Of a DNA stretch of 64,000 nucleotides, positions 21,662 through 32,717 are shown one piece after another. Below the pieces are notes generated by a model. It ran no database searches. It was given only the letters and a program-made list of their open reading frames with translations, and had not been told where the DNA came from. The position numbers were made by a program, and so were the translations under genes. Numbering within the stretch: position 1 is the stretch's first letter; the number at the start of each line of letters is the position of its first letter. This stretch comes from Podarcis raffonei (lineage: Eukaryota > Chordata > Lepidosauria > Squamata > Lacertidae): assembly GCF_027172205.1 (NCBI RefSeq), contig NC_070614.1, positions 45,642,501 through 45,706,500 on the forward strand, in the 5' to 3' direction.

Positions 21662-22195
21662 AGTTTGAAATCCAAGCTAAAGTGTGCAAGTCAAGTGGCA
21701 TTTCTAGATGCATGTGTAAGTTTATTAAATATGCATTTTGTTCATCAACATTTGCTGCTCATGTTTATTTTCATTTGCCCCATATGCAGAAACTAGAGTT
21801 TTCAAGTTTGCCAGGGGCCATGTTGGCATCGATGGACACTTCAGCCTTTAGAAGCTCTGACCCATAGGCTCTTGAAACATAGCAGTGAACAGCAAGTGCT
21901 CACCCAGTAACATAATAAGGATAAGTCTTTTGTGATTGCAGGAGTTTGAAGTTTGATCAGGGGGATCAGGAAACTGCCTTAACTCATGTACCCAAGTTGA
22001 AAAGCTCTGAGTGCCAGGTTCTCCTCTATGTTCCAAACCCCACATTTTCATGGTGAACCCATGGAAGATGTGCAGTGCTTGAGATCCATAGGGTTCCATG
22101 CTCGCTTGCCCGATTTCACCCTGGCTGTGGTGAGATTTCAACTGGGCTCTTCTCCCCACCTTCCCTCTGTACCTCCTCATACTACAGCCGGACCC
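21662..22195. other. Intergenic, 3' side of minus-strand OR
   Basis: No recognised feature. The open frame 22180-21848 has no domain. Confidence 0.4.
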
Positions 22196-23161
22196 TCACT
22201 TTTTCTCCGCTGTCACCTTCCTGCCAAACAGTTTGTTGAGCGCCTGCTTCATGTCCTCGTTCCTCAGCGTGTAGATGATGGGGTTGAGCAGAGGGGTGAC
22301 GGCAGTGAAGAAGACCGACACCACCTTGTCCTCCGAGAAGCTGGTGGAGGGGCGGGAATAAATGAAGATGCAGTGCCCCAGGAAGAGTGTCACCACCGTG
22401 AGGTGGGCCGCACATGTCGAGAGTGCCTTGCGCCGGCCTTCCGCAAGACGTTTGCGGAGGGAGACCAGGATGATGCCGTAGGAGACCACCAGGACCACGA
22501 AGCAGACCACGGAGATCAGCCCCGAGTTGGAAACAATGAGGATCTCAATGACGTAGGTGTCTGTGCATGCGAGCCTGATGACTGGGGGGACGTCACAGAA
22601 GAAGTTGTCGACCTTCTGGGGCCCACAGTAGGGTAGCTTGATGGTCATGCCAGTCAAGGCGAGAGAGTGCACTGTGCCACCCAACCAGATCGTGCCGGCC
22701 AGCAGGAGGCAGACCTTCTGGTTCATGATGGTGAGGTAATGCATCGGGTTGCAGATGGCCACATAGCGGTCATAGGCCATGACGGTGAGGAGGAAGATCT
22801 CAGTGCATGCAAAGAGGTGGAGGAAGAACATCTGGGCCACGCAGCCCCCAAAGGAGATGGTCTTTGCAGTTGAGAGGAAGTCAGCCAGCATCTTGGGCAC
22901 AGTGACTGTGGCATGGCAGACGTCGATGAAGGAGAGGTTGCTCAGGAAGAAGTACATGGGAGTGTGCAGCCCCTGGTTGTGGATGATGGTGACCACAATG
23001 AGAATATTGCCAGCCAAGGTGAGCAGGTAGACTACCAGGAAGACCACAAAGAGCACCAGCTGCGTCCCAGGGTCGTTCGACAGCCCCACGAGGATGAACT
23101 CGGTCACCGAGGTCTGGTTTGGGGCTACCACAGTCCAGTTTGGAACCACACGTTCTTCCAT
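22196..23161 (-). CDS. Olfactory receptor, family 4
   Basis: Intact 321-residue class II odorant GPCR. Seen: two N-glycosylation sites NWT (8) and NQT (15), GN in TM1 (61-62), LHTPMYFFLSN (75-85), MAYDRYVAIC (128-137), KALSTC (245-250), PLLNPIIYTLRN (290-301). An ATG 12 codons upstream is in frame, but a strong pyrimidine tract ending 'tttctctag' lies 7 bases before MEERVVPNWT, so that ATG is chosen. The body from TM1 on resembles the neighbour at 14487-15434 (shared HCIFIY, VVSVFFTAVTPLLNP), suggesting tandem duplication on the minus strand; the N-terminus differs most. Confidence 0.94.
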   Translation of the reverse strand: MEERVVPNWTVVAPNQTSVTEFILVGLSNDPGTQLVLFVVFLVVYLLTLAGNILIVVTIIHNQGLHTPMYFFLSNLSFIDVCHATVTVPKMLADFLSTAKTISFGGCVAQMFFLHLFACTEIFLLTVMAYDRYVAICNPMHYLTIMNQKVCLLLAGTIWLGGTVHSLALTGMTIKLPYCGPQKVDNFFCDVPPVIRLACTDTYVIEILIVSNSGLISVVCFVVLVVSYGIILVSLRKRLAEGRRKALSTCAAHLTVVTLFLGHCIFIYSRPSTSFSEDKVVSVFFTAVTPLLNPIIYTLRNEDMKQALNKLFGRKVTAEKK

Positions 23162-23450
23162 TTCTGTTCTAGAGAAAGGGAAAAGGCATAAGAACATTTT
23201 GAGTGACCTAGAAGGTCCTTTATTATTTCATAAACTCTACATACTGTTTGATTGAAAAGAGAAACCCTCAGAGCTGTTTACAGAAGGAATGTATTGAAGA
23301 TATGTGATTTATACAAACTTGCAACATATGAACAACTTGCATATGAATGCAGACTTGCCATGGACAAATTCAATGATATTTGGAATCCATTCTTACAAAT
23401 ACTGTAACAGGTGAAGATCTGGCGAAGAACAATAACAACTTTGTAAAGTA
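23162..23450. other. 5' flank of minus-strand OR gene
   Basis: Contains the probable 5'UTR acceptor (about 23169-23185 on the minus strand). The rest is AT-rich and unassigned. Confidence 0.45.
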
Positions 23451-23536
23451 CAGTCATACCTCTGGTTGCATTTGTTTCACGTTGCGGATTTTCGGGTTGC
23501 GAACGCAGCAAACCCGGAAGTGTAGTAGTAGTAGTA

Positions 23537-23578
<42 letters not shown>

Positions 23579-23890
23579 TTTATTTATATCTCGCCCTCCC
23601 CAGCCGAAGCCGGGCTCAGGGCGGCTAACAACAATAAAATAGTACAACATTCTAAAATCATTTCATTATAAAATTAATTCAACTCAAATTAATGGCAACC
23701 ATTAGGCTAAAGTTCTGTGAAGACTGCCAAAGGAGGGAGTCAGGCTGTGCCCTGTGTATACTTCCGGGTTTCGCCACGCATGCACAGAAGAGATCTGCGT
23801 GCTTCACACATGCGCAGAAGCGCTCTATTGCGCTTCATGCATGTGCAGTAGCGGCGCTCTACTTATGAACTTTTCGGGCTGTGAACGGAC
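23451..23890. mobile_element. Tigger-like MITE (second type) with LINE-tail insertion
   Basis: Left end CAGTCATACCTCTGGTTGCA after TA. The interior holds 'gaacgcagcaaacccggaag' and, after an interruption, 'cttccgggtttcgccacgca'. The interruption (about 23521-23757) is a (TAG/TAA)n tract plus the 3' end of a minus-strand L2-like LINE ('tttatttatatctcgccctc'). The right terminus is decayed. Confidence 0.55.
23522..23577. repeat. (TAG)n(TAA)n microsatellite
   Basis: About 56 bp of TAG grading into TAA, the A-rich end of the inserted LINE tail. Confidence 0.9.
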
Positions 23891-24164
23891 TTTTTGGGAA
23901 GCTCACAAGGAGGGCATGAAAGCAATGGTTCACTCCTCCTATTGGCTCCCTATAAATTGGCCTCTAATGGCATAATTGCCTTTGACCATGGAGGTTCTAT
24001 ATAGCTCTCATGGTAAGTCTGTGGAGGGGTTACTGGTTTGTTTTTAATTATGCATTTTGTGTTTTTATATTGTGATTTTATCTTGTGAACCACCTTGAGA
24101 CCTGTGGGTGCAGGGCGGTATACAAATCTAAATAATAATAATGCTATGCATTATACATTTTTTA
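23891..24164 (+). mobile_element. L2-like LINE 3' end
   Basis: 'tgtgaaccaccttgagacct' and 'gggcggtatacaaatctaaa' followed by AAT repeats are the 3' terminus of the L2-like family also seen at 44570 and 56020. Confidence 0.6.
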
Positions 24165-24560
24165 AAAAATGATATTTATTAAAATTTTCCACCGTAATAC
24201 AATAAAAAATCAAAAAGGAAGAAAAAACAACAACAACAAAAATTTAAAAACACATACGGTTCACAATCCTTATTTTCTATAACATATTTCCCTGACTTCC
24301 CCACACCTCTCCCTCTTGTATTCCAGGTCAGATTGTTGGTTCAACAAGCTCTTATCCCTATTTTTAAACATTTTATATTTAGTTCCTTTTTCTAAAAAAC
24401 CAATTATGCCTTATAGACTTCATATTTATACATCATTGCTTATTCTTTAAACCTTTTTCTAAAGTCGGCCTAAATTCTCTTCCACGATTTCCCCAATTTT
24501 CATACAAATATCCAAACAAAATAAAAACAGAACAAGTTAGATGTATTGGGTATACATTTA
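24165..24560 (-). mobile_element. L1 LINE 3'UTR, minus strand
   Basis: AT-rich sequence beginning 'tttttaaaaaatgatattta' with long A/T runs, resembling the reversed L1 3'UTRs elsewhere. 'tatacattt' occurs at both edges and may be the target duplication. No coding sequence. Confidence 0.4.
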
Positions 24561-24864
24561 AAGTACTGTAGTACCACACCGTGCTTTCAAGCAAGTCATG
24601 GCTTTCAAGCAAGTCATAAAGAATCCTGGGAACTGTAGTTTGTAAAAGGCGCTGAGCTTTATTGAGAGGCCCCTATTCCTATCACACAGCTGCATTTCTC
24701 TGAATTCCCCGGGAAGAGGGATTGACTGTTAAGCTGCGCCGAGACCTGAAACAAGAGGCAGGATCCGAGTTTAAGGGGACATTCTAGCCTGACAAAATCA
24801 CTCAGGTGGGCTGCAGAGGAAGGGATAGGAATGGGCTTGGTTGGGGAAGGGGGCATGGCCCATG
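24561..24864. other. Intergenic with palindromic MITE fragment
   Basis: About 24610-24700 is part of the 'aactgtagttt' MITE type. The rest is unassigned. Confidence 0.4.
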
Positions 24865-24883
24865 GAAAACTGAGAGCCACACA

Positions 24884-25765
24884 TAGGTTTAAGGCATTCT
24901 TTCACCTTTGGTGGACATGCCCAAGGGTCAAGGCTTACTGGGAAATGATATATAATGAACTGAAGAAGGTATTTAAACTTACCTTTCCTAAGAAACCAGA
25001 GGCCTTTCTTTTGGGCATAGTTGGCCAATGGGTGCCAAAGAAAGATAGAACATTTTTCATGTATGCAACAACAGCAGCAAGAATACTTCTTGCCAAGCAT
25101 TGGAAGACACAAGATCTACCCACCGTGGAGGAATGGCAGACGCAAGTGATTGACTACATGGAGATGGCTGAAATGACTGGCAGAATTCGTGATCAGGGAG
25201 AAGAACTGATTGAACAGGACTGGAAAAAGTTTAAGGACTATTTACAAAAATACTGCAAAATGCTTGAGTGTTAATATGATGTGGGAAGTGAAGGTAACAG
25301 GGTTTGTGTGATTTGGTTAAATGTGAATGAAAAGAAGAATGTTAAAAAGGACAAGGGGTTATGAACAGAACATTATTATGTCATAGTATATAAGATGAGG
25401 TATGGGCTAAAACAATGGAAAATTGGGACATAATATTTAGAAGAATATAAAATTAAGCATGGTTTAAATAAGGTTTTGAACTTGCTGAATTTGACTGCAA
25501 TAAAGAGGAACACAAAAAAGGGGGATGTGAGGAGGTCAAGACAGAGGGGTATGGAACTTTATAAATCTAAGAAAGTGGATTTTTCTTTTTTCTTTTTGCC
25601 TATTTTTCTTTTTTATGCTATATATTCTTGTTTTTTTGTTGTTTCTGTTTTTTATGTGAGCTTCATTTATGGTAATGATACATTTGAAATGATGAATCTT
25701 TCGATTTGTAAAACCTTAATAAACATTTATTTAAAAAATAAAAAAAATATAACTGAAAAAAAAAA
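24884..25765 (+). mobile_element. L1 LINE, 5'-truncated, ORF2 end intact
   Basis: Encodes about 130 open residues of L1 ORF2 C-terminus: FHLWWTCPRVKAYWEMIYNE, then ATTAARILLAKHWKTQDLPT and VEEWQTQVIDYMEMAEMTGR, to a stop at 25274. About 490 bp of 3'UTR and an A-rich tail follow. A perfect 19-bp duplication, gaaaactgagagccacaca, flanks it (24865-24883 and 25766-25784). The perfect duplication and open frame suggest a fairly young insertion. Confidence 0.93.
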
Positions 25766-25784
25766 GAAAACTGAGAGCCACACA

Positions 25785-25960
25785 GAGAGGCTTGGAGAGC
25801 CACGTTCAGCCACCAGTCCTGAGGTTCTGCACCGCAACCTGCCTCTTCTGACCAGCAGTGGCTCTCCAGGGCTTCACCAACATACCGTACTTTCCCGGTC
25901 CTACCTGGAGATGCCAGGAATTGAATCTGGAACTTTCTGCATATATTCTTCAGCACTGTG
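25785..25960. other. Intergenic, SINE-like remnant
   Basis: 'cctacctggagatgccagga' belongs to the repeat also found near 21205 and 44885. It continues to the right of the hAT at 25969-26663. Confidence 0.4.
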
Positions 25961-25968
25961 GTACTGAA

Positions 25969-26663
25969 CAGGGTGGATTTGATTTAAATCAAATCAATTT
26001 AAATCACGATTTAAATCACTAGTCAGTAAGACTTGATTTAAATCTTTTTTTGTACAGAAAGACTCATTCTTGCTGATATAATCTTAATATTTACAACCAG
26101 ATGAAGGTTTCATTTTTGAAATTATAAATTTTCAGAGTAGTTTTTACAGTTACATCAGAAATTACTGATTTTGTTATACTATTAGAAACACATAGACAGA
26201 TAATTATGAAATTTTTGTGAGGTTTAATAAGTTAACTATGTTTGGACAACTTTTCTTCTATACTTTATTGGAAGGAGAAAAATAATCATTTTCGTGATAA
26301 CAATTTAAACAATTTATTTAACTAAAATAGCAACATTACACCATATGTATCCATGTTTGTTAACTGATGTGGTTAAACATTTTTTTTAAAAAAAACACCT
26401 TTGAGTTTTAGCAAACATGAAAAACTTAAAACAAATCCTTATTTCCTGATGAATCCTTTGGACTATAATGTAACTTAAATAGAAAACTATATTTAGAAAG
26501 ATTTTTCATCCAAAAGCATTTTATTTTTAAAATCCAATTTAAATAAAAAAAATCCAATTAAAAAAAATAAAATCCGATTTAAATTTTTAAAATCCAATTT
26601 TTAATTTTTTTTAAAAAATCATTGATTTTTTTTTAAAAAAATCATTGATTTTTATTCACCCTG
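25969..26663. mobile_element. hAT-like AT-rich MITE
   Basis: Inverted ends CAGGGTGGATTTGATTTAAA / 'ttgatttttattcaccctg'. 8-bp duplications gtactgaa (25961-25968) and gtgctgaa (26664-26671) differ at one base. The 695-bp interior is very AT-rich with no frame. Confidence 0.75.
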
Positions 26664-26779
26664 GTGCTGAATAATCCTGAAGCCTGTTCTGCTTCTCCAT
26701 ATGGGTCAGATCTTTGACACAATGATCTTCCTATCCACCCATGTATTCTGTCCCCTGTACACACATACCACCAACACTT

Positions 26780-27138
26780 TTTTTTTTTGGTACCCCTGCC
26801 CGTACGGGCCAGTCTTGACAGACTCTGGGGTTGTGCGCCCATCTCACTCAAGAGGCCGGGGGCCAGCGCTGTCCGCAGACACTTCCGGGTCACGTGGCCA
26901 GCGTGACAAAGCTGCATCTGGCGAGCCAGCGCAGAACACGGAAACGCCGTTTACCTTCCCGCTAGTAAGGGGTCCCTATTTATCTACTTGCACCTGGGGG
27001 TGCTTTCGAACTGCTAGGTTGGCAGGCGCTGGGACCGAGCAACGGGAGCGCACCCTGCCGCGGGGATTCGAACCGCCGACCTTTCGATCGGCAAGCCCTA
27101 GGCGCTGAGGCTTTTACCCACAGCGCCACCCGCGTACC
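26780..27138 (-). mobile_element. Sauria SINE, minus strand
   Basis: Full-length-looking SINE with B-box complement 'gattcgaaccgcc' and the tRNA-like head at the right ('acccacagcgccacccgcgt'). Duplications taccaccaacactt lie at 26766-26779 and 27139-27152. Unlike most copies its 3' tail is T-rich rather than a GGTAAA repeat. Confidence 0.9.
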
Positions 27139-27152
27139 TACCACCAACACTT

Positions 27153-27334
27153 AGGTAAAGGACCCCTGACAGTTAAGCCCAGTCACAGATGACTCTGGGG
27201 TTGCAGCGCTCATCTCACTTTACTGGCTGAGGAAGCCGGCATTTGTCCACAGACAGTTTTTCCGGGTCATGTGGCCAGCGTGACTAAGGCGCTTCTGGTG
27301 AAAACAGACCACAGCACCAATCACCCACCTCCCC
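27153..27334 (-). mobile_element. Second Sauria SINE, partial, same site
   Basis: A partial minus-strand copy starts at the shared duplication ('aggtaaaggacccctgacag') and stops inside the body near 'gcgcttctggtgaaaacaga'. A third copy of the target sequence (taccaccaactctta) follows at 27335-27349, so two SINEs sit in tandem at one target. Confidence 0.8.
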
Positions 27335-27365
27335 TACCACCAACTCTTAGTTAACCATATATGTG

Positions 27366-27720
27366 GCATCTCACCCTCAGGATTGTGGGTGCCCACTGCC
27401 ACAAGGTGGACATGTGATGTCATACACACACACACAACTCTTCCTCCACTTCTGAGCCTGGGAAAGGGTGCTTTGCTCACTGGCTGCGGAGGACGGAGCT
27501 GAACTGCTTCTCTCTTGGAACTACGTTTCTCTCCGCACAGAACTACAATTCCCAGAGTTCCATGTGAAGAAGAACTGGCCATTCTGATAATTTTAGCTCT
27601 GTGAGGGGAACAGGGGGCTCCTAATAGCTCTCAGCCCTTCTTAACAAACTACAGTTCCTTCCCGGGATTCTTTGGGAGAACCCCCCTCCTTTGAGAGAGG
27701 AGAGAAGAAGAAGGATTGTA
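27366..27720. repeat. Dispersed repeat, copy A
   Basis: Shares about 290 bp with 29405-29690: 'gtgggtgcccactgccacaa', a CA run, 'gctgaactgcttctctcttg' and 'ttctgataattttagctctg'. It then runs into the palindromic MITE ('aacaaactacagttcc'). Confidence 0.7.
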
Positions 27721-29003
27721 AAGAATGGTAAAGAAATAAGGCAATGCAGCCAGATTGCTTTCAAATGAAATATAGATAATTGTTGCTATAGCTTCACTAT
27801 GGTAACCATACAGGGGCCAAAGTACACCTTAATACAGAGGTGGTAAGGGATGGGGGAGAGATTTGATTCAGGCCACATTTAAAGATGAACCTATTAACTT
27901 CACACTTTCTGAAACAATGTAAGCATCGACACACAGCCATCCATCAAAATCCACACTTATCTAAATCTTGCAGTGAAGGTCTCCGGCCAACGAAGCTTTA
28001 CAAAAATGCATATATTAGGGGAATGAACATAACAGTAGAAATGACATACGAAAATGCGTTACGTTAGGAGCAAGTGCTCGCAAAAATATTTAGTCAAAAC
28101 TGCATACAAAATCTGTTTCTTCAGAGAAATTCACACTGTTTAGCCCTCGTCATCCTTGAGATTTCCCCTATCAAAATCCCACACACACAGAGCGCTGCTG
28201 TTAATTTTGCTGGAGAAAAATGAATCCAGATCTTTTTCGTACATTGGGGCAAATGCAATAGGAGCTTTGGGTGTGCGTGTGTGTGATTTTGATCAGAAAA
28301 ACTTCTTTGGGGAGCATTAAACACTTCTTTCCCCAACACCACTCCCTGGTCTGAACTGCCTTCACACCCACATCCCTGCTTAATATTTATCTTAAAAGAA
28401 GCAGAAGAAAAGGAGCAGGAGAAGATGATAAGGAGTCTTATTTCAAACCTCTAAGAAAGTTATTTTAGCACCAACCAACCCCTAAATCTTTTCAAGTGAT
28501 CCATGCTTTCAAATGATAAATAAAAAAAGACCTGCAAGGTTGCAGTAGCCTCGGGAATATAGCTGCCGTTCTCCACTGTTGTCTTCTGAAAAGTTTAAGA
28601 ACCAGGTTGCAGCATGCCTTCTCTCAGGATATATAACCTTCTGCTGTTTTGCTTCAATCCAGGCTCTTGCCAACTTCACATTGTTGCAATTCTTTAGCAA
28701 GTCAGCCCCTCAGAGATCAGAACTCCTGACAGGCACCACAAGGGAGATAGTTAGGACGTTCAAAACTTCCAAAATGTTTTCGAACATTTGTACAGCATCA
28801 CTGTTCTGTTCTCTGCATGGGGAGGGAAAAAACGACTTTATTCTTTAATTTGGATTCTCTGCTGTTCTGATCCAATGTGATGTGCTTTTGTGCTGCCCAC
28901 TGAGATGAGATATGAAGGAGCCCTTGAATAATGTGGTGAGGAGGAGGCAAGAGCCCACAAGCCTGACCCCCCCCAATTTCAACCTATTCATGCCCCTCCC
29001 CGA
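27721..29003. other. Intergenic, mostly unassigned
   Basis: About 28080-28380 resembles a dispersed AT-rich repeat. Frames at 28579-28848 (+) and 28700-28509 (-) overlap and show no domain. No gene recognised. Confidence 0.4.
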
Positions 29004-29103
29004 GATGTGGAACCTCTGGCCCTGCAGTTGTTGCTGGACTACAACTCCCATCATCCCTTGCTATTCTGCTTGGCACTGATGGGAGTTTGAGTTCAGTGAC
29101 ATC
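29004..29103. mobile_element. hAT-like MITE
   Basis: 'gttgctggactacaactccc' and 'cactgatgggagtttgagtt' are the two inverted arms of the common squamate hAT MITE. Target duplications were not resolved. Confidence 0.5.
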
Positions 29104-29372
29104 TGGAAGAAGAAGAAGAAGAAGAAGAGTTTGGATTTGATATCCCGCCTTTCACTCCCCTTCAGGAGTCTCAAAGCGGCTAACATTCTCCTTTCCCTTC
29201 CTCCCCCACAACAAACACTCTGTGAGGTGAGTGGGGCTGAGAGACTTCAAAGAAGTGTGGCTGGCCCAAGGTCACCCAGCAGCTGCATGTGGAGGAGCGG
29301 AGACGCGAACCCGGTTCCCCAGATTACGAGACTACCGCTCTTAACCACTACACCACACTGGAGAACTAGAGG
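29104..29372 (-). mobile_element. tRNA-derived SINE, minus strand
   Basis: On the minus strand the element begins with a tRNA-like head (GGTGTAGTGGTTAAGAGCGG, then a B-box GGTTCGCGTCTCC). It continues through 'gtgaccttgggccagccaca' and ends in a CTT-rich tail, seen as (AAG)n at 29104-29130. Same family as 8590-8810. Confidence 0.75.
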
Positions 29373-29404
29373 GGTCCAGGGCAGCCTCATACAAAGTGTG
29401 CCAG

Positions 29405-29690
29405 GGGTGGCATCTCTCACTCAGGCCCGTGGGTGCCCACTGCCACAACGCAGACATGTGATGTCACACACACACACACATACAAAACTCCCTCCCTGGA
29501 AAAGGGTGCCTTTCTCACTGGCTGCAGAAAACAGAGCTGAACTGCTTTTCTCTTGGACAACAATTCTCTCTTCTCAGAACTACAATTCCCAGAGTTCCAT
29601 GTCAAGAAGAACTGGCCATTCTGATAATTTTAGCTCTGTGAGGGGAACAGGGGTCCCCTAGCAGCTCTCAGCACCTCTTAACAAACATTT
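29405..29690. repeat. Dispersed repeat, copy B
   Basis: Second copy of the 27366-27660 sequence in the same orientation, with a CA run near 29467 and the same 3' phrase 'ttttagctctgtgaggggaa'. Confidence 0.7.
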
Positions 29691-30062
29691 ATTTATTTAT
29701 TGAATTAATATATCGCCCAATACCTGGAGTCTCAGGGCGGTTCACAGAACAAAATCAAAATATAAAACCACGAAATATATAATCAAAATAAAAACAACCC
29801 CCCCAAACCGCCACATTTTAAAAGGGCATAGGATGTAAATTGGATCAACCAAAGGCCTGGTTAAAAAGAATCGTTTTTGCCTGGTGTCTAAAGGTACCAG
29901 GCGAACTTCCCTGGGGAGAGCATTCCACAGACGGGGAGCCACTGCAGAGAAGGCCCTGTTCTCATGTTGCCACCCTCCGGATCTCTTGAAGAGGAGGCTC
30001 ACGAAGAAGGGCCTCAGAAGATGATCTCAGGGTCTGGGTAGGTTCATATGGAAAGAGGTGGT
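29691..30062 (-). mobile_element. L2-like LINE, minus strand, part 1
   Basis: The minus strand encodes NRAFSAVAPRLWNALPREVR and DTRQKRFFLTRPLVD, the C-terminus of an L2-like ORF2. The left end carries the 3'UTR ('atcgcccaatacctggagtc'). The LINE resumes at about 31122 after an LTR-like insertion. Confidence 0.75.
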
Positions 30063-31121
30063 GAGGCATCTGATCAAGATCTGTATTTTAAATTGAGCTT
30101 AAAAAGATATATTTGCAAATGTTTGTATCTCTCATGCCAGGCAGAAAAGCAGCTGGCAGTTGTTTATCCTCCTGGACAAAGGCCCCCCTGATTTATTTAT
30201 AGCAGGAGCCAAAATTCTCAAAGTTGTAAAAAGGGAATTACAGGCTGGGAGCAAAGGTTACTGACCCTACAGAATACAATCAAGCTGCAAAAGCACTAAT
30301 TAAGAGTTAGTAAATAGTAGGATTCATTGTTTAACAGAATATAATACCATGTGTCTCCCATTAGAGATTTGAGCCACATTTCCTAAGGTTAAAGGGCAAA
30401 GAGTTTTTAGAAACAGCAGCTGGCTCGAAAGGGGGGTGTAGATCTAAGGGGTTGCTTTCAAAACTGTTTTTATTAAGTTCCTTCTTACTTTGAAAAGGCC
30501 TTTCCTTTTCTTCTAAAAATCTATATATGTTATGTATGAAATATATTGGCTTAAATGTAATTATGCAAAGGATTTAGAAAGTAAGAAATGTTAGATTCTT
30601 ATGTTAGATTCTTATTTCATTGATGGTGTGTGAGAATGTGAACCCAAGATCTCTGATCTCTGTTTAAGACAGAATGAGCATCTGTTTTAACCATCTATTT
30701 TGGAGGGCAATAGGGCAAGAAGGGCAAAAGGTGATCTGGTAATTAAGGTGCCTTGTTGAGGCAAATGTAAGATATATGGCTACTTGTTTGCCATTTATAG
30801 ATAGAAGGAAATATAGCTCTTTGTCTCCCATAAAAGGTAATAGGAAATGGGTGTATCTTTTATGATTGGTTCTAGCAAACAGCCAATAGGAATTTCAACC
30901 AGGCTGATTGGACAGAGGCAGCCAAAGGAGGAGCAAGGGGGCTGGGCTGAGGAAATATAACTGCTGGCCATCAGGGCTGGAGGATGGGCAGAGCTTTGGT
31001 AACCATATACCACTGTGCCTCTCATTTATTTGTCTGACAAATAAATTATTATTTTAATTTCTCTATTGCTGCGTTGAATATTTCATTCCAGCTAAGCGTT
31101 AACAACAAGCAGGGTGCTACA
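30063..31121 (+). mobile_element. LTR-like insertion (fossil) in L2 LINE
   Basis: About 1.06 kb that separates two halves of one minus-strand L2-like LINE; GTGGTG occurs at both edges (30058-30063 and 31122-31127). Near its right end are a TATA-like 'ggaaatataactgctgg', an AATAAATTATT signal and a terminus ending 'gtgctaca'. This resembles a solo LTR or short LTR-type element. No retroelement protein was recognised. Family and true 5' end uncertain; age intermediate. Confidence 0.4.
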
Positions 31122-31530
31122 GTGGTGCTTAAGGCATTGCGGTCCTGAGCCATTTCAAGGTTTTAGAGGTCAAAACCAGCACTTTGAATTGGGCACAAAA
31201 ACTAATTAGTAGCCAGTGCAGTTGGACCAGGATCGGTGTAGTATGCTCAAACTGTCTTGCTCTGGTGAGCAACCTGGCCACTGAATTCCACACTAGCTGA
31301 AGTTTCCGAACTCTCTTCAGAGGCAGCCCCACGTATAACACATTGCAGTAATCTAACCTTGAGGTTACCAGAGCATAGACAGCAGTAGTTAGGCTATCCC
31401 TGTCCAGATAGGGGCGTAGCTGGGCCACCAGCTGAAGCTGATGGAAGGCACTGAGGCCACCTGAGCCTTGAGCGACAGCAAAGGATCCAGGAGGACCCCC
31501 AAGCTACGAACCTGCTCCTTCAGAAGAAGT
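31122..31530 (-). mobile_element. L2-like LINE, minus strand, part 2
   Basis: The minus-strand frame 31428-31129 encodes MAQLRPYLDRDSLTTAVYAL, TSRLDYCNVLYVGLPLKRVR and FCAQFKVLVLTSKTLK, the segment preceding part 1. The two halves are collinear. Confidence 0.8.
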
Positions 31531-31800
31531 ATAACCCCATCAAGAACTACGTCAAGAACCCATCAAGGAACTATACTTCCTCCCCAGGATTCTTTGGGGG
31601 AGAATGATATCATACTGCTTTAAATGTGTGGTACAGACAGGGCCTAACAGTGAATGCTTATGTAGCCAAACCAGCACCATCTACACAGAAGTGGCATGTA
31701 TAATTAGGCTTGTTTAAAATAAAAAGGTGGTGGATAGGGAACCCAGCAAAGCTCAGTGAGGACTTAGCATGCTCAGAAGGGACAGAAAGCCGACTCTTCT
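31531..31800. other. Palindromic MITE fragment and unassigned sequence
   Basis: 'ggattctttgggggagaatg' and 'actgctttaaatgtgtggta' near 31580-31635 match the palindromic MITE type. The rest is unassigned. Confidence 0.4.
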
Positions 31801-32334
31801 TCTTTGGCGATCACTCATACCTGAGTAAGATTGTCTTCCATACACATGGTTTTAACAGTGAGTCCATAAGCGACTGTGGAGACCAATTCTGGATCCACAC
31901 ATCCTTCCACAGTGGGAACATAGGCTTCCAGGTGGGAGGTGATCATGGTGAGGGTTTGCCAAATGTGCCCTCCTCTTAGCACGTTTCTCCCCTTTGTCCT
32001 GAGTTCAAGCGTCTTCAAAGCCCATGACACCTTTGGTAAAGGCTGTTCTCCAACTGGAGCACTCGCAGGCCAGTGTTTCCCAGTTGTCTGTGTTTATACT
32101 ACATTTTTTAAAGGTATGCCTTGAGAGATTCTTTAAACCTCTTTTGTTGACCACCAACATTACACTTTCCATTTTTAAGTTCGGAATGGTTTGGAAGACG
32201 ATAATTAGGCATCCGAATAACATGACCAGTCCAACGAAGTTGATGTTGAAGAATCATTGTGGTTGGGTGAAGCAATGCCTCTATATGCTTGTTGCCAGAA
32301 ACCTCAGGTGGGGAGAAGGATATTGTGCTTGGGG
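31801..32334 (-). mobile_element. Non-LTR retrotransposon C-terminal fragment
   Basis: The minus strand carries text such as TFKKCSINTDNWETLACECS following a decayed 'MILQHQLRWTGHVIRMPN'-like region, typical of the far C-terminus of an RT-bearing LINE. Clade not determined. Confidence 0.5.
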
Positions 32335-32344
32335 ACTGCTTGAG

Positions 32345-32707
32345 GGGGATGCGGGTGGCGCTGTGGTCTAAACCACAGAGCCTAGGGCTTGCCGATCAGA
32401 AGGTTGGCGGTTTGAATCCCCATGATGGGGTGAGCTCCCATTGCTCGGTCCCAACTCCTGCCCACCTAGCAGTTTGAAAGCACGTCAAGTGCAAGTAGAT
32501 AAATAGGTACCGCTCTGGCGGGAAGGTAAATGGCATTTCCGTGCACTGCTCTGGTTCACCAGAAGCGGCTTAGTCATGCTGGCCACATGACCTGGAAGCT
32601 GTCTGTGGACAAACACCGGCTCCCTTGGCCTATAGAGCGATATGAGCGCCGCAACCCCAGAGTCGTCCACGACTGGACCTAAGGGTCAGGGGTACCTTTA
32701 CCTTTTT
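32345..32707 (+). mobile_element. Sauria SINE, plus strand
   Basis: Complete 363-bp copy: tRNA-like head ('gggatgcgggtggcgctgtg', B box GGTTTGAATCCC), body with 'gcaagtagataaataggtac' and tail GGTACCTTTACCTTTT. A perfect 10-bp duplication, actgcttgag, lies at 32335-32344 and 32708-32717. Confidence 0.95.
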
Positions 32708-32717
32708 ACTGCTTGAG

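Noticed and set aside
24831-25274. 147-codon frame as a host gene
   Set aside because: The protein is the C-terminus of L1 ORF2 and the copy has a 19-bp target duplication and A-rich tail.
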